Of a DNA stretch of 64,000 nucleotides, positions 45,081-55,218 are shown piece after piece (position 1 is the stretch's first letter; each line of letters opens with the position of its first letter). Origin of the DNA: SAR202 cluster bacterium. Its GTDB lineage: Bacteria; Chloroflexota; Dehalococcoidia; Lucifugimonadales; OSU-TB39. Under the pieces are notes generated by a model. The model did no database searches and had not been told where the DNA came from. It saw only the letters and a list, made by a program, of their open reading frames with translations. The translations under genes and the position numbers were made by a program. The stretch is from contig VFGY01000037.1 of assembly GCA_009392195.1 (NCBI GenBank), positions 1-64,000 on the forward strand, in the 5' to 3' direction.

Positions 45081-46007
45081 ATGAATTTAATAGAAGAACT
45101 TAAAGAATATAAAGATTTGAGAAACTCTATTGTAACCATTGGGGTTTTCGATGGAGTTCACTTAGGCCACCAAAATCTGATTTCACAAGTGGTTAATGAA
45201 GCTAACATCCACAAATTGTGTCCAACAATAATAACCTTTGTTAACCACCCAGCATCTATATTGCGAAACAATTTCACAACTGAATTTATTTGTTCGTTAG
45301 AAGAAAGAATTCGATTATTGAAACTTTTATCTGTCGAACAAGTTATTCCTATTAGTTTTGATAAACAAGTGGCCAATTTATCAGCTGAACATTTTATTGG
45401 TTTTTTGCAAAAAACAATCAAAATGGAAAAAATGGTGATAGGGCCCGACTTTGCAATGGGCCGAAATAGAAGTGGCTCATCTATAACTCTACCTAAATTA
45501 GCAGATAAAATGGGTTTCCAAGTAAAGTCAATTAAATCAGTTACAGATACATCAAACGCTCATATTAGTAGCACTTCCATACGCAAACAGATAAAACAAG
45601 GCGATTTCCAGCACGTTAATTCACAATTAGGAAGAACATATTCATTGGATGGAACAGTAATACAAGGTATGAAAAGAGGAAGACAATTAGGATTTCCAAC
45701 AGCGAATTTACAACTTATGAATGCAGGTATTGTGATACCACCAGATGGGATTTATGCCACCAGAACCTTAGTTGATAATAAATCATACTTGTCAGCTACG
45801 AGTATAGGAAGTCAACCAACTTTTGCGGGTAATAAACAAACAGTAGAATCTTATATAATAGGCTTCTCTAAAGATATATATGGTAAAAGCATAAGCATAC
45901 AATTCGAAAAACGGCTTCGGGATCAAAAATATTTTGAATCTATATCGGAATTAAAAAAACAGATGTCAAAAGACATAGAAGAAACCCAAATAATTCTATC
46001 AAACTGA
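45081..46007 (+). CDS. ribF: bifunctional riboflavin kinase/FAD synthetase
   Basis: A 308-residue enzyme making FMN and FAD. The N-terminal nucleotidyltransferase shows VTIGVFDGVHLGHQNL and FVNHP with ISSTSIRKQI around residue 165. The C-terminal kinase has GTVIQGMKRGRQLGFPTANL and IGSQPTFAGNKQTVESYI. Both domains are complete. Confidence 0.96.
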   Translation: MNLIEELKEYKDLRNSIVTIGVFDGVHLGHQNLISQVVNEANIHKLCPTIITFVNHPASILRNNFTTEFICSLEERIRLLKLLSVEQVIPISFDKQVANLSAEHFIGFLQKTIKMEKMVIGPDFAMGRNRSGSSITLPKLADKMGFQVKSIKSVTDTSNAHISSTSIRKQIKQGDFQHVNSQLGRTYSLDGTVIQGMKRGRQLGFPTANLQLMNAGIVIPPDGIYATRTLVDNKSYLSATSIGSQPTFAGNKQTVESYIIGFSKDIYGKSISIQFEKRLRDQKYFESISELKKQMSKDIEETQIILSN

Positions 46008-46047
46008 AGTATAATGGTTGTTATTCAAAGCATAGGTGCATATTCGC

Positions 46048-47253
46048 TTGTCTAAATTAGATACAATTATGAATAGAGGTATAGCAGAAGTAATCGTCAA
46101 ATCTGATTTAATTACACTTTTAAAAGATAGACGACCACTTCGAATTAAAATGGGGTTTGATCCGAGTGCCCCAGATCTTCATTTAGGTCATTGCGTCGGG
46201 CTAAGAAAATTACGCCAATTACAAGAGGAAGGTCATACAGTAGTAGTGATAGTTGGAGACTGGACAGCACAAATAGGAGATCCAACTGGTCAATCTGTAA
46301 CCAGACCGATGCTTAGCCAAGAACAGGTAGATAAAAATGCAGAAACATATTTATCTCAATTATTTAAAATTGTAGATAAAAATAAAACCGAAATTAGAAA
46401 ACAAAGTGAATGGTTTAGTGATTTTTCACTTAAAGATGTAATTAAACTTACAAGTAATTTCACAGTAGCACAATTTTTGGCTAGAGATGATTTTTCTAAA
46501 CGGTACAAAGCAAATCATCCAATTGCGATTACTGAATTCATGTATCCATTATTGCAAGCTTACGATTCAGTCGCTGTTAAATCTGATGTTGAAGTTGGTG
46601 GTACAGATCAAAAATTCAATCTATTGGTTGGAAGAGATTTGCAACAAATGATGGGGCAAAAGCCTCAACAATGTATCCTTGTACCTATTCTAGTTGGTAC
46701 AGATGGAACTCATAAAATGAGTAAAAGCCTAGGTAACTACATCGGCGTGACTGATACAGCAAAAACGATGTATGCCAAAACCATGTCTCTTCCAGACAGC
46801 CAAATAATGCCATATTTTGAATGTTTAACTGATATCAATGAACAAGAGTTATCAGAATTAAATAGTGCAATGGAAAATGAATCCATTAATCCTATGGATG
46901 CCAAAAAAACATTAGCTAAGCAAATAGTCACCCAAATGTACGAAATTAACTCAGCAAATTCAGCTCAAGCTGAATTTGAAAGCGTAGTACAAAACAAGGA
47001 AATTCCCAGCGATTTAGACGAAGTTTCAATTGAAAATCTGAATACCATTAGAAATCTAAAACTTAGTAATTTCCTCGCTAATTTTAATCTAGTAAAAAGT
47101 AACAGCGAAGCGAGAAGATTAATCGATCAAAATGCAGTGAGTATTAATAATGTAATTGTTAAAGAAAATTTGAATGTCAGTGAGTTGCATTTGAATACAA
47201 CTAACTTACTTAAAATCGGTAGAAATAAATATGTGAAATTGCTAATCAATTAG
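46048..47253 (+). CDS. tyrS: tyrosyl-tRNA synthetase
   Basis: A class I synthetase of about 401 residues. The HIGH motif reads HLGH (in APDLHLGHCVGLRKL), KMSKS is exact in HKMSKSLGNYIG, and the C-terminal S4 domain (NSEARRLIDQNAVSINN) binds tRNA. The TTG at 46048 is preferred because GGTG lies nine bases upstream; the GTG at 46036 would lack a ribosome-binding site but is also in frame. Confidence 0.95.
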   Translation: MSKLDTIMNRGIAEVIVKSDLITLLKDRRPLRIKMGFDPSAPDLHLGHCVGLRKLRQLQEEGHTVVVIVGDWTAQIGDPTGQSVTRPMLSQEQVDKNAETYLSQLFKIVDKNKTEIRKQSEWFSDFSLKDVIKLTSNFTVAQFLARDDFSKRYKANHPIAITEFMYPLLQAYDSVAVKSDVEVGGTDQKFNLLVGRDLQQMMGQKPQQCILVPILVGTDGTHKMSKSLGNYIGVTDTAKTMYAKTMSLPDSQIMPYFECLTDINEQELSELNSAMENESINPMDAKKTLAKQIVTQMYEINSANSAQAEFESVVQNKEIPSDLDEVSIENLNTIRNLKLSNFLANFNLVKSNSEARRLIDQNAVSINNVIVKENLNVSELHLNTTNLLKIGRNKYVKLLIN

Positions 47254-47275
47254 CTGTTAATTAGGAGTGTCAAAA

Positions 47276-48352
47276 TTGAATTTACGAATACCCGGTCCCA
47301 TACCAGTACCAGATGATATCTTACAAATACTGTCGCGCCAGATGATTAATCACAGAGGTCCAGAATTTAAAGAGTTGCTCTATCGTGTAACTGAAAGGTT
47401 AAAAACAGTTTTCGCAACAGAAAACGATATGTTCATCTTATCTTCATCAGGAACCGGAGGAATGGAGGCTGCAATATCTAACACTTTATCAGTTGGCGAT
47501 AAAGTGATTTGTGCATCAATAGGATCATTTGGAAATCGTTTCGGTGAAATAGCTAAACGATTTGGAGCAAATGTTGAAATGGTTAATTTTGAACCTGGTA
47601 CATCTATAAATATTGAAGTTTTGGAACAGGCATTAAACGATCATAAAAATGTGAAAGCCGTTCTAGTAACACACAACGAAACAAATACTGGAGTAACAAA
47701 TAACTTGAAGCAGGTAGCTAAAATCGTAAAAAAAGATCCTAGTCGCTTATTACTAGTCGATGGAATCAGTAGTGTTTGCTCTATACCACTTCAAACAGAT
47801 GAATGGGAATGTGATGTCGTTGTAAGTGCATCTCAAAAAGGATGGATGTTACCTCCAGGACTGGCTTTTATAAGTTTTAGTCCCCTTGCTTGGAAATTCA
47901 ATTCAGTTTCTGACATGCCTCGTTTCTATTTCGATTTAATTCAATATAAATCATATTATGAAAAAGGACAGCCACCCTGGACCCCAGCTTTATCAATTAT
48001 CTTTGCACTAGATAAAGCGCTAGAACAAATAATAGATGAAGGAATGGAAAATGTGTATTCTAGACACTCATCTATTGCTAATCAGGTAAGAAATGGAATT
48101 AAAGCAATCGGACTTAGTCTATTTCCGGACATATCAGTTGCCTCAAACACGGTTACTGCTGTTAAATCTCCTGATGGACTAGACGCTGACATCCTGAGAA
48201 AGCAAGTTCAACAAGACCATGACGTAGTCCTTGCTGGAGGTTATGGACCCCAACAGGGAAAAATATTCAGAATAGGTCATTTGGGATATGTAAAGCCTAA
48301 AGAAATAGATGAAACGATTGATGCAATCAACCTTACACTCAAAAACGTCTAA
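47276..48352 (+). CDS. class V aminotransferase, serine/alanine-glyoxylate type
   Basis: A 358-residue PLP enzyme. RIPGPIPVPDDIL, MINHRGPEF, SSSGTGGMEAAISN, THNETNTGV, VDGISSVCSIP and the PLP lysine in VSASQKGWMLPPGL are the SGAT/AGAT/purine-catabolism (PucG-like) signatures. TTG 47276 is chosen because AGGAG ends eight bases before it; the GTG at 47267 overlaps that site. It converges on ftsH with a four-base overlap of stops. Confidence 0.92.
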   Translation: MNLRIPGPIPVPDDILQILSRQMINHRGPEFKELLYRVTERLKTVFATENDMFILSSSGTGGMEAAISNTLSVGDKVICASIGSFGNRFGEIAKRFGANVEMVNFEPGTSINIEVLEQALNDHKNVKAVLVTHNETNTGVTNNLKQVAKIVKKDPSRLLLVDGISSVCSIPLQTDEWECDVVVSASQKGWMLPPGLAFISFSPLAWKFNSVSDMPRFYFDLIQYKSYYEKGQPPWTPALSIIFALDKALEQIIDEGMENVYSRHSSIANQVRNGIKAIGLSLFPDISVASNTVTAVKSPDGLDADILRKQVQQDHDVVLAGGYGPQQGKIFRIGHLGYVKPKEIDETIDAINLTLKNV

Positions 48353-50160
48353 TTTGCTGCTATTAATTTATTAAAACTATCACCATCGATAGTTTCATTT
48401 TTAATTAAATATTCGGCTACTGCTCGAAGTTTTTCAATATTCGATTCAATGGTCTTTTTAGCTTTACCATGGGCTGCTTTAATCAAATTTTGAACTTCGT
48501 CATCGATTTCCTCAGCAATTTTATCACTATAATTTCTTTGTTCAGATATTTCTTTACCGAGGAAAACATGTTCTTCTCTCTTCCCAAAAGTCCGAAGACC
48601 AAGTCTTTCACTCATTCCATACTTAGTAACCATAACTCTAGCCAAATCTGTAGCTTGCTCTAAATCATTACTAGCACCTGTTGTAATCTCGCCAAAAACT
48701 GTCTCTTCAGCCACTCGTCCACCTAGTGACATTGCAAGTCGATCTTCAAATTGGTTCTTAGTCCAAAGATGTCTCTCTTCATCGGGCACCGATTTTGTAT
48801 AACCACCTGCAGAACCTCTAGCTACTATCGTAATTTTAGTAATTGGATCAGAATGAGGCAAAAGATGACCAACCAAAGCGTGGCCAGCCTCATGGTAAGC
48901 AGTAAGTTCTTTTTCTTTATCACTAATGACTCGAGATTTTCTTTCTGGTCCCATAGTTACTCTATCAATAGACTCCACAAGGTCATCTTGGTCAATCTTC
49001 AGACTATTTCTTCTGGCCGCCAAAATCGCAGATTCGTTTATAAGATTAGCCAAATCAGCTCCACTAAATCCGTGCGTGTCTTTAGCTATACTATCCAAGT
49101 TAACTGTTTCAGAAATAGGTTTGCCTTTAGCATGAACTTTCAAAATCTGAGACCTACCTTTTATATCTGGATTATCAAGCACCACTCTACGATCAAATCT
49201 TCCTGGACGCAATAAAGCAGGATCTAGTATATCGGGTCTATTTGTAGCCGCCATCACTATCACATTCACATTAGTATCAAATCCATCCATCTCAACCAAT
49301 ATCTGATTAAGGGTTTGTTCTCGCTCATCATGTCCTCCACCTAATCCTGCTCCTCTATGCCTACCAACCGCATCAATTTCGTCAACGAAAACTATACAAG
49401 GAGAATTTCTTTTGGCCTGATCAAATAAATCTCTTACTCGTGAAGCTCCAACACCAACAAACATTTCAACAAATTCACTACCACTTATAGAATAAAAAGG
49501 TACTTTTGCTTCGCCTGCAACAGCCCTTGCCAATAATGTTTTTCCTGTCCCAGGCGGACCTACCAATAATACCCCTTTGGGTATCTTGGCTCCTAAGTTT
49601 AAAAATCTTTCCGCATGCTTTAAAAAATCAACTACTTCTTCTAGTTCGATTTTTGCTTCTTCCACGCCTGCCACATCAGCAAAACTTACAGTTGATTCTG
49701 CACTCATTAACATTCTTGCTTTACTTCTACCAAAATTTAAAGTTTGCCCTGCATTACCTTGAGCTTGCCTCATCATAAACAACAAAACAGCTCCAAAAAA
49801 TATTATTGGCAAAAAATTAAGCACTATTGCAAATAAATTAGTAAAGCCACTTGAACCCTTGTATTCAACATCTATACCGCCAGTTCCTAATCCAACGCCA
49901 GAAGCATCCAGCAACAACATAAAGTCCCCAGATTCTTGTGTTCGAGACGTGAAAATATCACCTCTATTATTCGTTATTTTCAACCTTCCATTGGTACTAA
50001 TTTCGATTTTATCTATAGTACCTTTTTGCGCCTCTGCAATAACTTGAGTTACAGGAATTTCAGTTGAATTTACATTCCCAGAATAAAAAGTAAAAAATAT
50101 TGCTACAAGAGCTACAAATATTAAAACATAAGCAAAACTATTGCGTGAAAACTTCAGCAA
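48349..50160 (-). CDS. ftsH: ATP-dependent membrane zinc metalloprotease FtsH
   Basis: A 603-residue AAA+ protease for membrane-protein quality control. Two helices (about residues 10-28 and 108-130) flank an extracytoplasmic domain. The AAA module has Walker A GPPGTGKT, Walker [10 protein letters not shown], the pore motif (FVGV) and [23 protein letters not shown]. The protease has HEAGH with the third ligand in the following helix. Full family length. Confidence 0.97.
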   Translation of the reverse strand: MLKFSRNSFAYVLIFVALVAIFFTFYSGNVNSTEIPVTQVIAEAQKGTIDKIEISTNGRLKITNNRGDIFTSRTQESGDFMLLLDASGVGLGTGGIDVEYKGSSGFTNLFAIVLNFLPIIFFGAVLLFMMRQAQGNAGQTLNFGRSKARMLMSAESTVSFADVAGVEEAKIELEEVVDFLKHAERFLNLGAKIPKGVLLVGPPGTGKTLLARAVAGEAKVPFYSISGSEFVEMFVGVGASRVRDLFDQAKRNSPCIVFVDEIDAVGRHRGAGLGGGHDEREQTLNQILVEMDGFDTNVNVIVMAATNRPDILDPALLRPGRFDRRVVLDNPDIKGRSQILKVHAKGKPISETVNLDSIAKDTHGFSGADLANLINESAILAARRNSLKIDQDDLVESIDRVTMGPERKSRVISDKEKELTAYHEAGHALVGHLLPHSDPITKITIVARGSAGGYTKSVPDEERHLWTKNQFEDRLAMSLGGRVAEETVFGEITTGASNDLEQATDLARVMVTKYGMSERLGLRTFGKREEHVFLGKEISEQRNYSDKIAEEIDDEVQNLIKAAHGKAKKTIESNIEKLRAVAEYLIKNETIDGDSFNKLIAAN

Positions 50161-50292
50161 ATCATTGTCTCCTAATAATTTCGAATGATTTTACATTCAT
50201 TCCTTATATCATATCATGTAGAAACAAAGACACGTAATCGTAAATGCTATAATCTTTATTTTGAAATCAAACCAATTTCCCTGGAGACTTGA

Positions 50293-52971
50293 ATGTATAC
50301 AGTAGAATATGAAAAATTTGTTTTAGAAAATGGACTGAATATAATATTGCACGAAGATAACAACCTTCCATTAACTGCAGTAAATGTATGGTATCACGTA
50401 GGGTCGAAAAACGAAGAAATTGGCAAAACCGGTTTTGCACACCTTTTTGAACATATGATGTTTGAAGGTTCAAAAAATCATAAGCATGATTATTTCGATC
50501 CTTTGCAAAAAATCGGAGCATCTATAAATGGGTCCACAACCTCAGATCGTACCAATTACTGGGAAAATATTCCTTCAAACAGTTTAGAGTTAGCTTTATG
50601 GCTTGAATCTGACAGGATGGGATTTTTACTTGAAGCTATAGACCAAAAAAGATTCGATACAGAACGTGAAATAGTAAAAAACGAACGTAGACAAAGCTAT
50701 GAAAATAGGCCTTACGGCCAAGCACAACTAGAGTTACAGCCATTAATTTTCCCTAACCCTCACCCATACTCATGGCCAGTTATTGGCTCGCAAGCTGACC
50801 TTAATGCGGCTTCTTTAGAAGATGTTAAATCATTCTACAGAACATTTTATTCGCCTTCTAACGCAAGTATAGCAATAGCAGGCAAATATGATAAAAATAA
50901 GACTCTTGATTTAATAAACACCTATTTTGGAAACCTTAAGCCAGGACAACCAATTAAGAGAATTCATAAAATTGAATCTCCACTTAAAGGTGAAGTGAAC
51001 CTGCAATTATTTGATTCTGTTCAATTACCCAAACTGTACCTTGTATGGCCAAGTCATCCAATGTTCGACAATTCTGAAGCTCCTCTAGATATCTTAGCTT
51101 CAATATTAGGAGAAGGAAAAAGTTCTAGACTACATAAATTATTGGTTAGAGATAAGCAAATAGCTAGATCGGTAAGAATATATAATTATGGGCAAGAATT
51201 GGCGGGAGAATTCTGCATTGAAATCATATCAAATAATCCTAATGATGATTTACAAGATTTACAGTCTATAACTGAAGACCAGATAAAGAAATTAACCACC
51301 ACCCCACCAAATGAACAAGAAATTGAACGTGCAAAAAATAGAGTAAAATCTGACCATATTTCTCAATTAGAACATATCGGTGGCTTCGGTGGTCGTGCTG
51401 ACCAACTTAATCATTACAACATATTTACAAATAATCCTAACACTATAAATACTGACCTCCAAAGATACATGTCTGTCGAACCCAAAGATATTCAAAAAGC
51501 AATTAAATCCACCATTGGAAATAATCGGGTTGTATTGAAAGTACTGCCAAAACCTAATTTAACTTCTAAAAATATTTCTATTGACCGAACTAAAATGCCT
51601 AAACCAGGTAATTTTTCGCGATTTACTCCAGAAATACCAGAAAGGATAAACATATCAGATAATATCGACATGCTATTTTTAAATAAACCAGGCATTCCAT
51701 TGACTTCAACAGCTATAGTCTTCAAAGGTGGTTCTAATACAGATCCTCAAACCATTCCTGGATTAAATCACATAACTTCAAGATTAATTACAGAAGGTAC
51801 GACTAATCGAAAATCAGAAGAAATACATGAACAATTAGAATTTATGGCATCAACACTTAATACCAACACCTATTATGAACATACCGTAGCTTATACCCAA
51901 TCATTGAACGAAAATTCTGTAAAGACACAAAACCTATTATCAGATATATTAACCAACGCCAATTTCCCAGATATAGAATTAGCTAGATTAAAAAAACAAG
52001 AACTCACTGACATTAAACGTATTTCAGATGATCCTGTAGCTCTCAGTCGCTTAGCATCTAGGGCAATTATATACAACCAAAATTATCCTTTAAGTCATCC
52101 CACTATGGGCACAGAATCTTCATTACAAAAAATAGATCGAGAGGCTAGTGTAGCTCAATACAATAAAACATTTTTGCCTGAAACCTCAACTATTTTAGTC
52201 GTTGCCGGAAAGTCTAAATCAGAAGTTACGTCAGAAATAAAAGAATCTTTATCTAGCTGGTTAAACAAAAAGCAGAAACCATATAATGAAGTTAAAACAC
52301 TTGGCTTAGATCCAATAGCTCAGAGTGGCCCATCCATTTATATACTAGATAAACCCAATTCACCCCAATCTGTAATTAGAGCCGGCATGTTAACAATAAA
52401 AAGAACAGACCCAGATTATTTTGCAATGACATTAATAAATTACATTTTTGGAGGGCAGCCTACATCCAGATTGTTCAAAAACCTAAGACAAGACAAAGGA
52501 TATAGTTACGGATACTATTCTACTATTGAATGGTCGGAGTCAGCATCTTTGCTATTGGCTGGGGGATCTGTTGAAACCAAAGTCACTAAAGAATCCATTG
52601 TTGAAACCTTAAAAGAATATCAAAATATATCTCACGAATCACCTATTACACCTACAGAATTAAATGTAGCTAAACAAGGAATACTAAAAGGATACGCTTC
52701 GAATTTCCAAACCCAAGACCAATATATTGACAATTTGGCTCGAATCGCATTATACGATTTACCTCTTGATTACCACAAGCACTACCTAAAAAACATCAAT
52801 GATATAAGCCTTGATCAAGTTCGAGAAGTATCTTCATCAAAAATCAATTTGGATAATTTGGCAATAATTGTAGTTGGCGATAGAAAGTTACTGCTGGACA
52901 AAATTTGTGAAATAGGCATTCCAGTACACACAATAGATGTTAGCGGCAAAATATTAAGTAAAGACCTTTAA
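50293..52971 (+). CDS. M16-family zinc peptidase with two tandem modules
   Basis: An 892-residue pitrilysin-like protein. The first module carries the inverted zinc motif HLFEH (in GKTGFAHLFEHMMFEGS) and the distal Glu region around ERRQSYENRP. The second module (from about residue 450) lacks HxxEH but retains the R/Y-type substrate cleft (FKNLRQDKGYSYGYYS). No signal peptide is obvious, so it may act in the cytoplasm or be exported non-classically. Similar proteins degrade peptides or process precursors. Confidence 0.92.
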   Translation: MYTVEYEKFVLENGLNIILHEDNNLPLTAVNVWYHVGSKNEEIGKTGFAHLFEHMMFEGSKNHKHDYFDPLQKIGASINGSTTSDRTNYWENIPSNSLELALWLESDRMGFLLEAIDQKRFDTEREIVKNERRQSYENRPYGQAQLELQPLIFPNPHPYSWPVIGSQADLNAASLEDVKSFYRTFYSPSNASIAIAGKYDKNKTLDLINTYFGNLKPGQPIKRIHKIESPLKGEVNLQLFDSVQLPKLYLVWPSHPMFDNSEAPLDILASILGEGKSSRLHKLLVRDKQIARSVRIYNYGQELAGEFCIEIISNNPNDDLQDLQSITEDQIKKLTTTPPNEQEIERAKNRVKSDHISQLEHIGGFGGRADQLNHYNIFTNNPNTINTDLQRYMSVEPKDIQKAIKSTIGNNRVVLKVLPKPNLTSKNISIDRTKMPKPGNFSRFTPEIPERINISDNIDMLFLNKPGIPLTSTAIVFKGGSNTDPQTIPGLNHITSRLITEGTTNRKSEEIHEQLEFMASTLNTNTYYEHTVAYTQSLNENSVKTQNLLSDILTNANFPDIELARLKKQELTDIKRISDDPVALSRLASRAIIYNQNYPLSHPTMGTESSLQKIDREASVAQYNKTFLPETSTILVVAGKSKSEVTSEIKESLSSWLNKKQKPYNEVKTLGLDPIAQSGPSIYILDKPNSPQSVIRAGMLTIKRTDPDYFAMTLINYIFGGQPTSRLFKNLRQDKGYSYGYYSTIEWSESASLLLAGGSVETKVTKESIVETLKEYQNISHESPITPTELNVAKQGILKGYASNFQTQDQYIDNLARIALYDLPLDYHKHYLKNINDISLDQVREVSSSKINLDNLAIIVVGDRKLLLDKICEIGIPVHTIDVSGKILSKDL

Positions 52972-52979
52972 TTCCCTAT

Positions 52980-53543
52980 TTACACCCTAGAAAGGTATTC
53001 CTTTGTTCTAGTATCAACCTTGACTGTGTCTCCTACGCCTATAAACAAAGGTACTTGAATATTTAGTCCTGTCTCCAATTTAGCATTCTTTGTTGCACCT
53101 TGAGCCGTATCTCCTTTATATCCAGGCTCACTTTCACTTACTAATAAATCAACAGTAGTGGGCAATTCTATGGATATAACATCACCTTTGTAAAAGATTA
53201 AATTGACTTTAAGCTGATCAATCAAAAATGGCATCGCAAATTCGATAAGTGTTGTAGATAACATATACTGTTCATAATTTGCTTCATCCATAAAATAAAA
53301 TTGCTCTCCATCACCATACAAAAATTGGGCCTCTCTTCTCTCTATTTCCGCAGGAGTAAATTTAACGTCAAATCCATTAAATGATTTGTCTAAAACTTTC
53401 CCGGTACGTAACGATTTGAATCTAATTCTTGCTACAGGAGCTCTTTGTTCTTTTTTAGATCTCTCATAATCTACAACAACATATGGTTCTCCATCTAATT
53501 CAATTGGTAAACCTTTTCTTAAACTCCCGTATCCTATAGTCAT
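52980..53543 (-). CDS. efp: translation elongation factor P
   Basis: A 187-residue three-domain factor that rescues ribosomes at polyproline. The C-terminal end NIQVPLFIGVGDTVKVDTRTKEYLSRV is diagnostic. The domain I loop that normally carries the modified Lys or Arg reads RSKKEQRAPVAR, without the usual PGKG; the tip residue by alignment is Gln or Glu, next to Arg. It converges on the M16 peptidase gene and precedes aroQ on the minus strand. Confidence 0.95.
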   Translation of the reverse strand: MTIGYGSLRKGLPIELDGEPYVVVDYERSKKEQRAPVARIRFKSLRTGKVLDKSFNGFDVKFTPAEIERREAQFLYGDGEQFYFMDEANYEQYMLSTTLIEFAMPFLIDQLKVNLIFYKGDVISIELPTTVDLLVSESEPGYKGDTAQGATKNAKLETGLNIQVPLFIGVGDTVKVDTRTKEYLSRV

Positions 53544-53588
53544 AATTTCTAACCTCTCAAAAATACTTATGAAATTCGGTACTTACAC

Positions 53589-54029
53589 CTAATTTTCATT
53601 ATTAGTCAAATCTTTAAAATATTTTAAAGCATAAACAAAACCATTAAAACCTAACCCTGCAATTTGTCCTTCTGATATAGGCGCTATCACAGAAATGTGT
53701 CTAAATTGTTCCCTAGCATGAATGTTCGATATGTGAACTTCTACTACCTTTAATTTAGAATCAGTCAAAGCATCTCTTAAAGCTATACTATAATGGGTCA
53801 ATGCACCTGGGTTTATTATTATCCCACTGGCAGTACTAGAATTATTTTGAATAAAATCAATCAATTCACCTTCATGATTAGATTGAAAAAACAAAACATC
53901 TAATGATAATTTTTCAGCTTCGTCTTCAATCATATTAACTAAAGCCGAATAATCTTTCGTACCGTAAACACTATCATCTCTTTTACCTAGCATATTCAGA
54001 TTTGGACCATTTATTACAAGTATTTTCAT
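53589..54029 (-). CDS. aroQ: 3-dehydroquinate dehydratase type II
   Basis: A 146-residue dodecameric shikimate-pathway enzyme. NGPNLNMLGKRD with the catalytic Arg, the Tyr in VYG, FFQSNHEGELID, INPGALTHYSIALRDAL and EVHISNIHARE (catalytic His) are all present. It lies between xerD-like and efp on the minus strand with short gaps. Confidence 0.96.
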   Translation of the reverse strand: MKILVINGPNLNMLGKRDDSVYGTKDYSALVNMIEDEAEKLSLDVLFFQSNHEGELIDFIQNNSSTASGIIINPGALTHYSIALRDALTDSKLKVVEVHISNIHAREQFRHISVIAPISEGQIAGLGFNGFVYALKYFKDLTNNEN

Positions 54030-54056
54030 TTTAGACTCCTCTTAGCACTCGTGATT

Positions 54057-54959
54057 TTACACATCGCCTTCTTGACCTAGTGGGTGTGCTGAAAGATATG
54101 ACTTACGAGCAGACGACATTGTAATATGCGTATATATTTGGGTGGTTTCCGGATTAGTATGACCAAGCAAATCTTGAACTATTCTCAAATCCGTACCTGA
54201 ATCCAGTAAATGCGTAGCAAACGAATGCCTTAAGGTGTGAGGATGTACCCCATCTAAACCTACTTTAGAAGCATAGGTTTTGATTTTAGTCTGGATACTC
54301 ACAACGCTTAGTGCTCCGCCAAGCCTGTTCAAATAAACATTGGAAGGGCTATTTTTCCTTATCAATCGTGGCCTAGCATTATTAAGGTAAATTCCCAACC
54401 AATTTGCAGCCATTGGCCCAATCAAACATATACGCTGCTTTGAACCTTTACCTCTAACTGTTATCTCCCTCGTTGTGAGATTAACGTTATTGGTTTGCAA
54501 GTCTTTAACTTCGCTTACTCTTAAACCAGCAGAGTATATTAATTCTAAAAAGCTTCTATCTCTAACTCCCAGTTTATTAGAAGTATCTGGAACTGACATT
54601 AGTAAATCTATATTTTCATATGAGAGAAATCTAGGTAAACGTTTTTGTTTTTTTATATTTCTGGCAATTGGAAGGGGATCTTCTTTCAAAAACCCGTTTA
54701 ATATAAGCCAATCGATAAAACTTCTCAGTATACTGATTTTTCTTATCACACTTGCATGTGCATACTCTCGGTCAAACAAAAAAACAAAGTAAGACCTGAA
54801 ATCTTCCTTATTCATTTTCCCAATATTCTTGTTTTCAGATTCCAGATATCGCTCAAAGGTATTTATATCATTAGCATAATTGCGAATCGTTAATTCTGCT
54901 AATTTTCCATTTTGTTTCAAATGATCAATATATTTAGATTTCAGTACAGTAAAATTCAT
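54057..54959 (-). CDS. tyrosine recombinase, XerC/XerD type
   Basis: A 300-residue site-specific recombinase, probably for chromosome dimer resolution. A SAM-like N-terminal domain (1-90) precedes the catalytic domain with Arg in SAGLRVSEV, Lys in TVRGKGSKQR, HTLRHSFATHLLDSG, and LGHTNPETTQIYTHI with the nucleophilic Tyr. It sits with housekeeping genes (topA upstream, aroQ and efp downstream), not beside phage genes, which supports the Xer assignment. Whether it is XerC or XerD is undecided. Confidence 0.92.
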   Translation of the reverse strand: MNFTVLKSKYIDHLKQNGKLAELTIRNYANDINTFERYLESENKNIGKMNKEDFRSYFVFLFDREYAHASVIRKISILRSFIDWLILNGFLKEDPLPIARNIKKQKRLPRFLSYENIDLLMSVPDTSNKLGVRDRSFLELIYSAGLRVSEVKDLQTNNVNLTTREITVRGKGSKQRICLIGPMAANWLGIYLNNARPRLIRKNSPSNVYLNRLGGALSVVSIQTKIKTYASKVGLDGVHPHTLRHSFATHLLDSGTDLRIVQDLLGHTNPETTQIYTHITMSSARKSYLSAHPLGQEGDV

Positions 54960-55218
54960 GCCACATCCTCAAAGTTCATACAAAAGGGAATGTTTAATAA
55001 AAATGTACCTCATCGCTTTTGATAAATTAAGTATATTTTGGTCAATTGTTTCGGGTTTAATTCAGCTATGCTCAAACCTATTACATGTTAGATACCAATC
55101 AAGATCTCATATCTAAATACAAACTTAAAATATTAATCTCAAATCTATATGATCAATCTAGCGTTAGAATTTGGGTGTGTAATTTGGACAAATCTCTGGT
55201 TAACGAATACCAAATTCT

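Noticed and set aside
49506-49778. Leu-rich plus-strand frame
   Set aside because: Antisense shadow of the conserved AAA module of ftsH.
54057-54959. Phage or integron integrase
   Set aside because: No attachment site, cassette or phage gene nearby; size and housekeeping context fit XerC/XerD.
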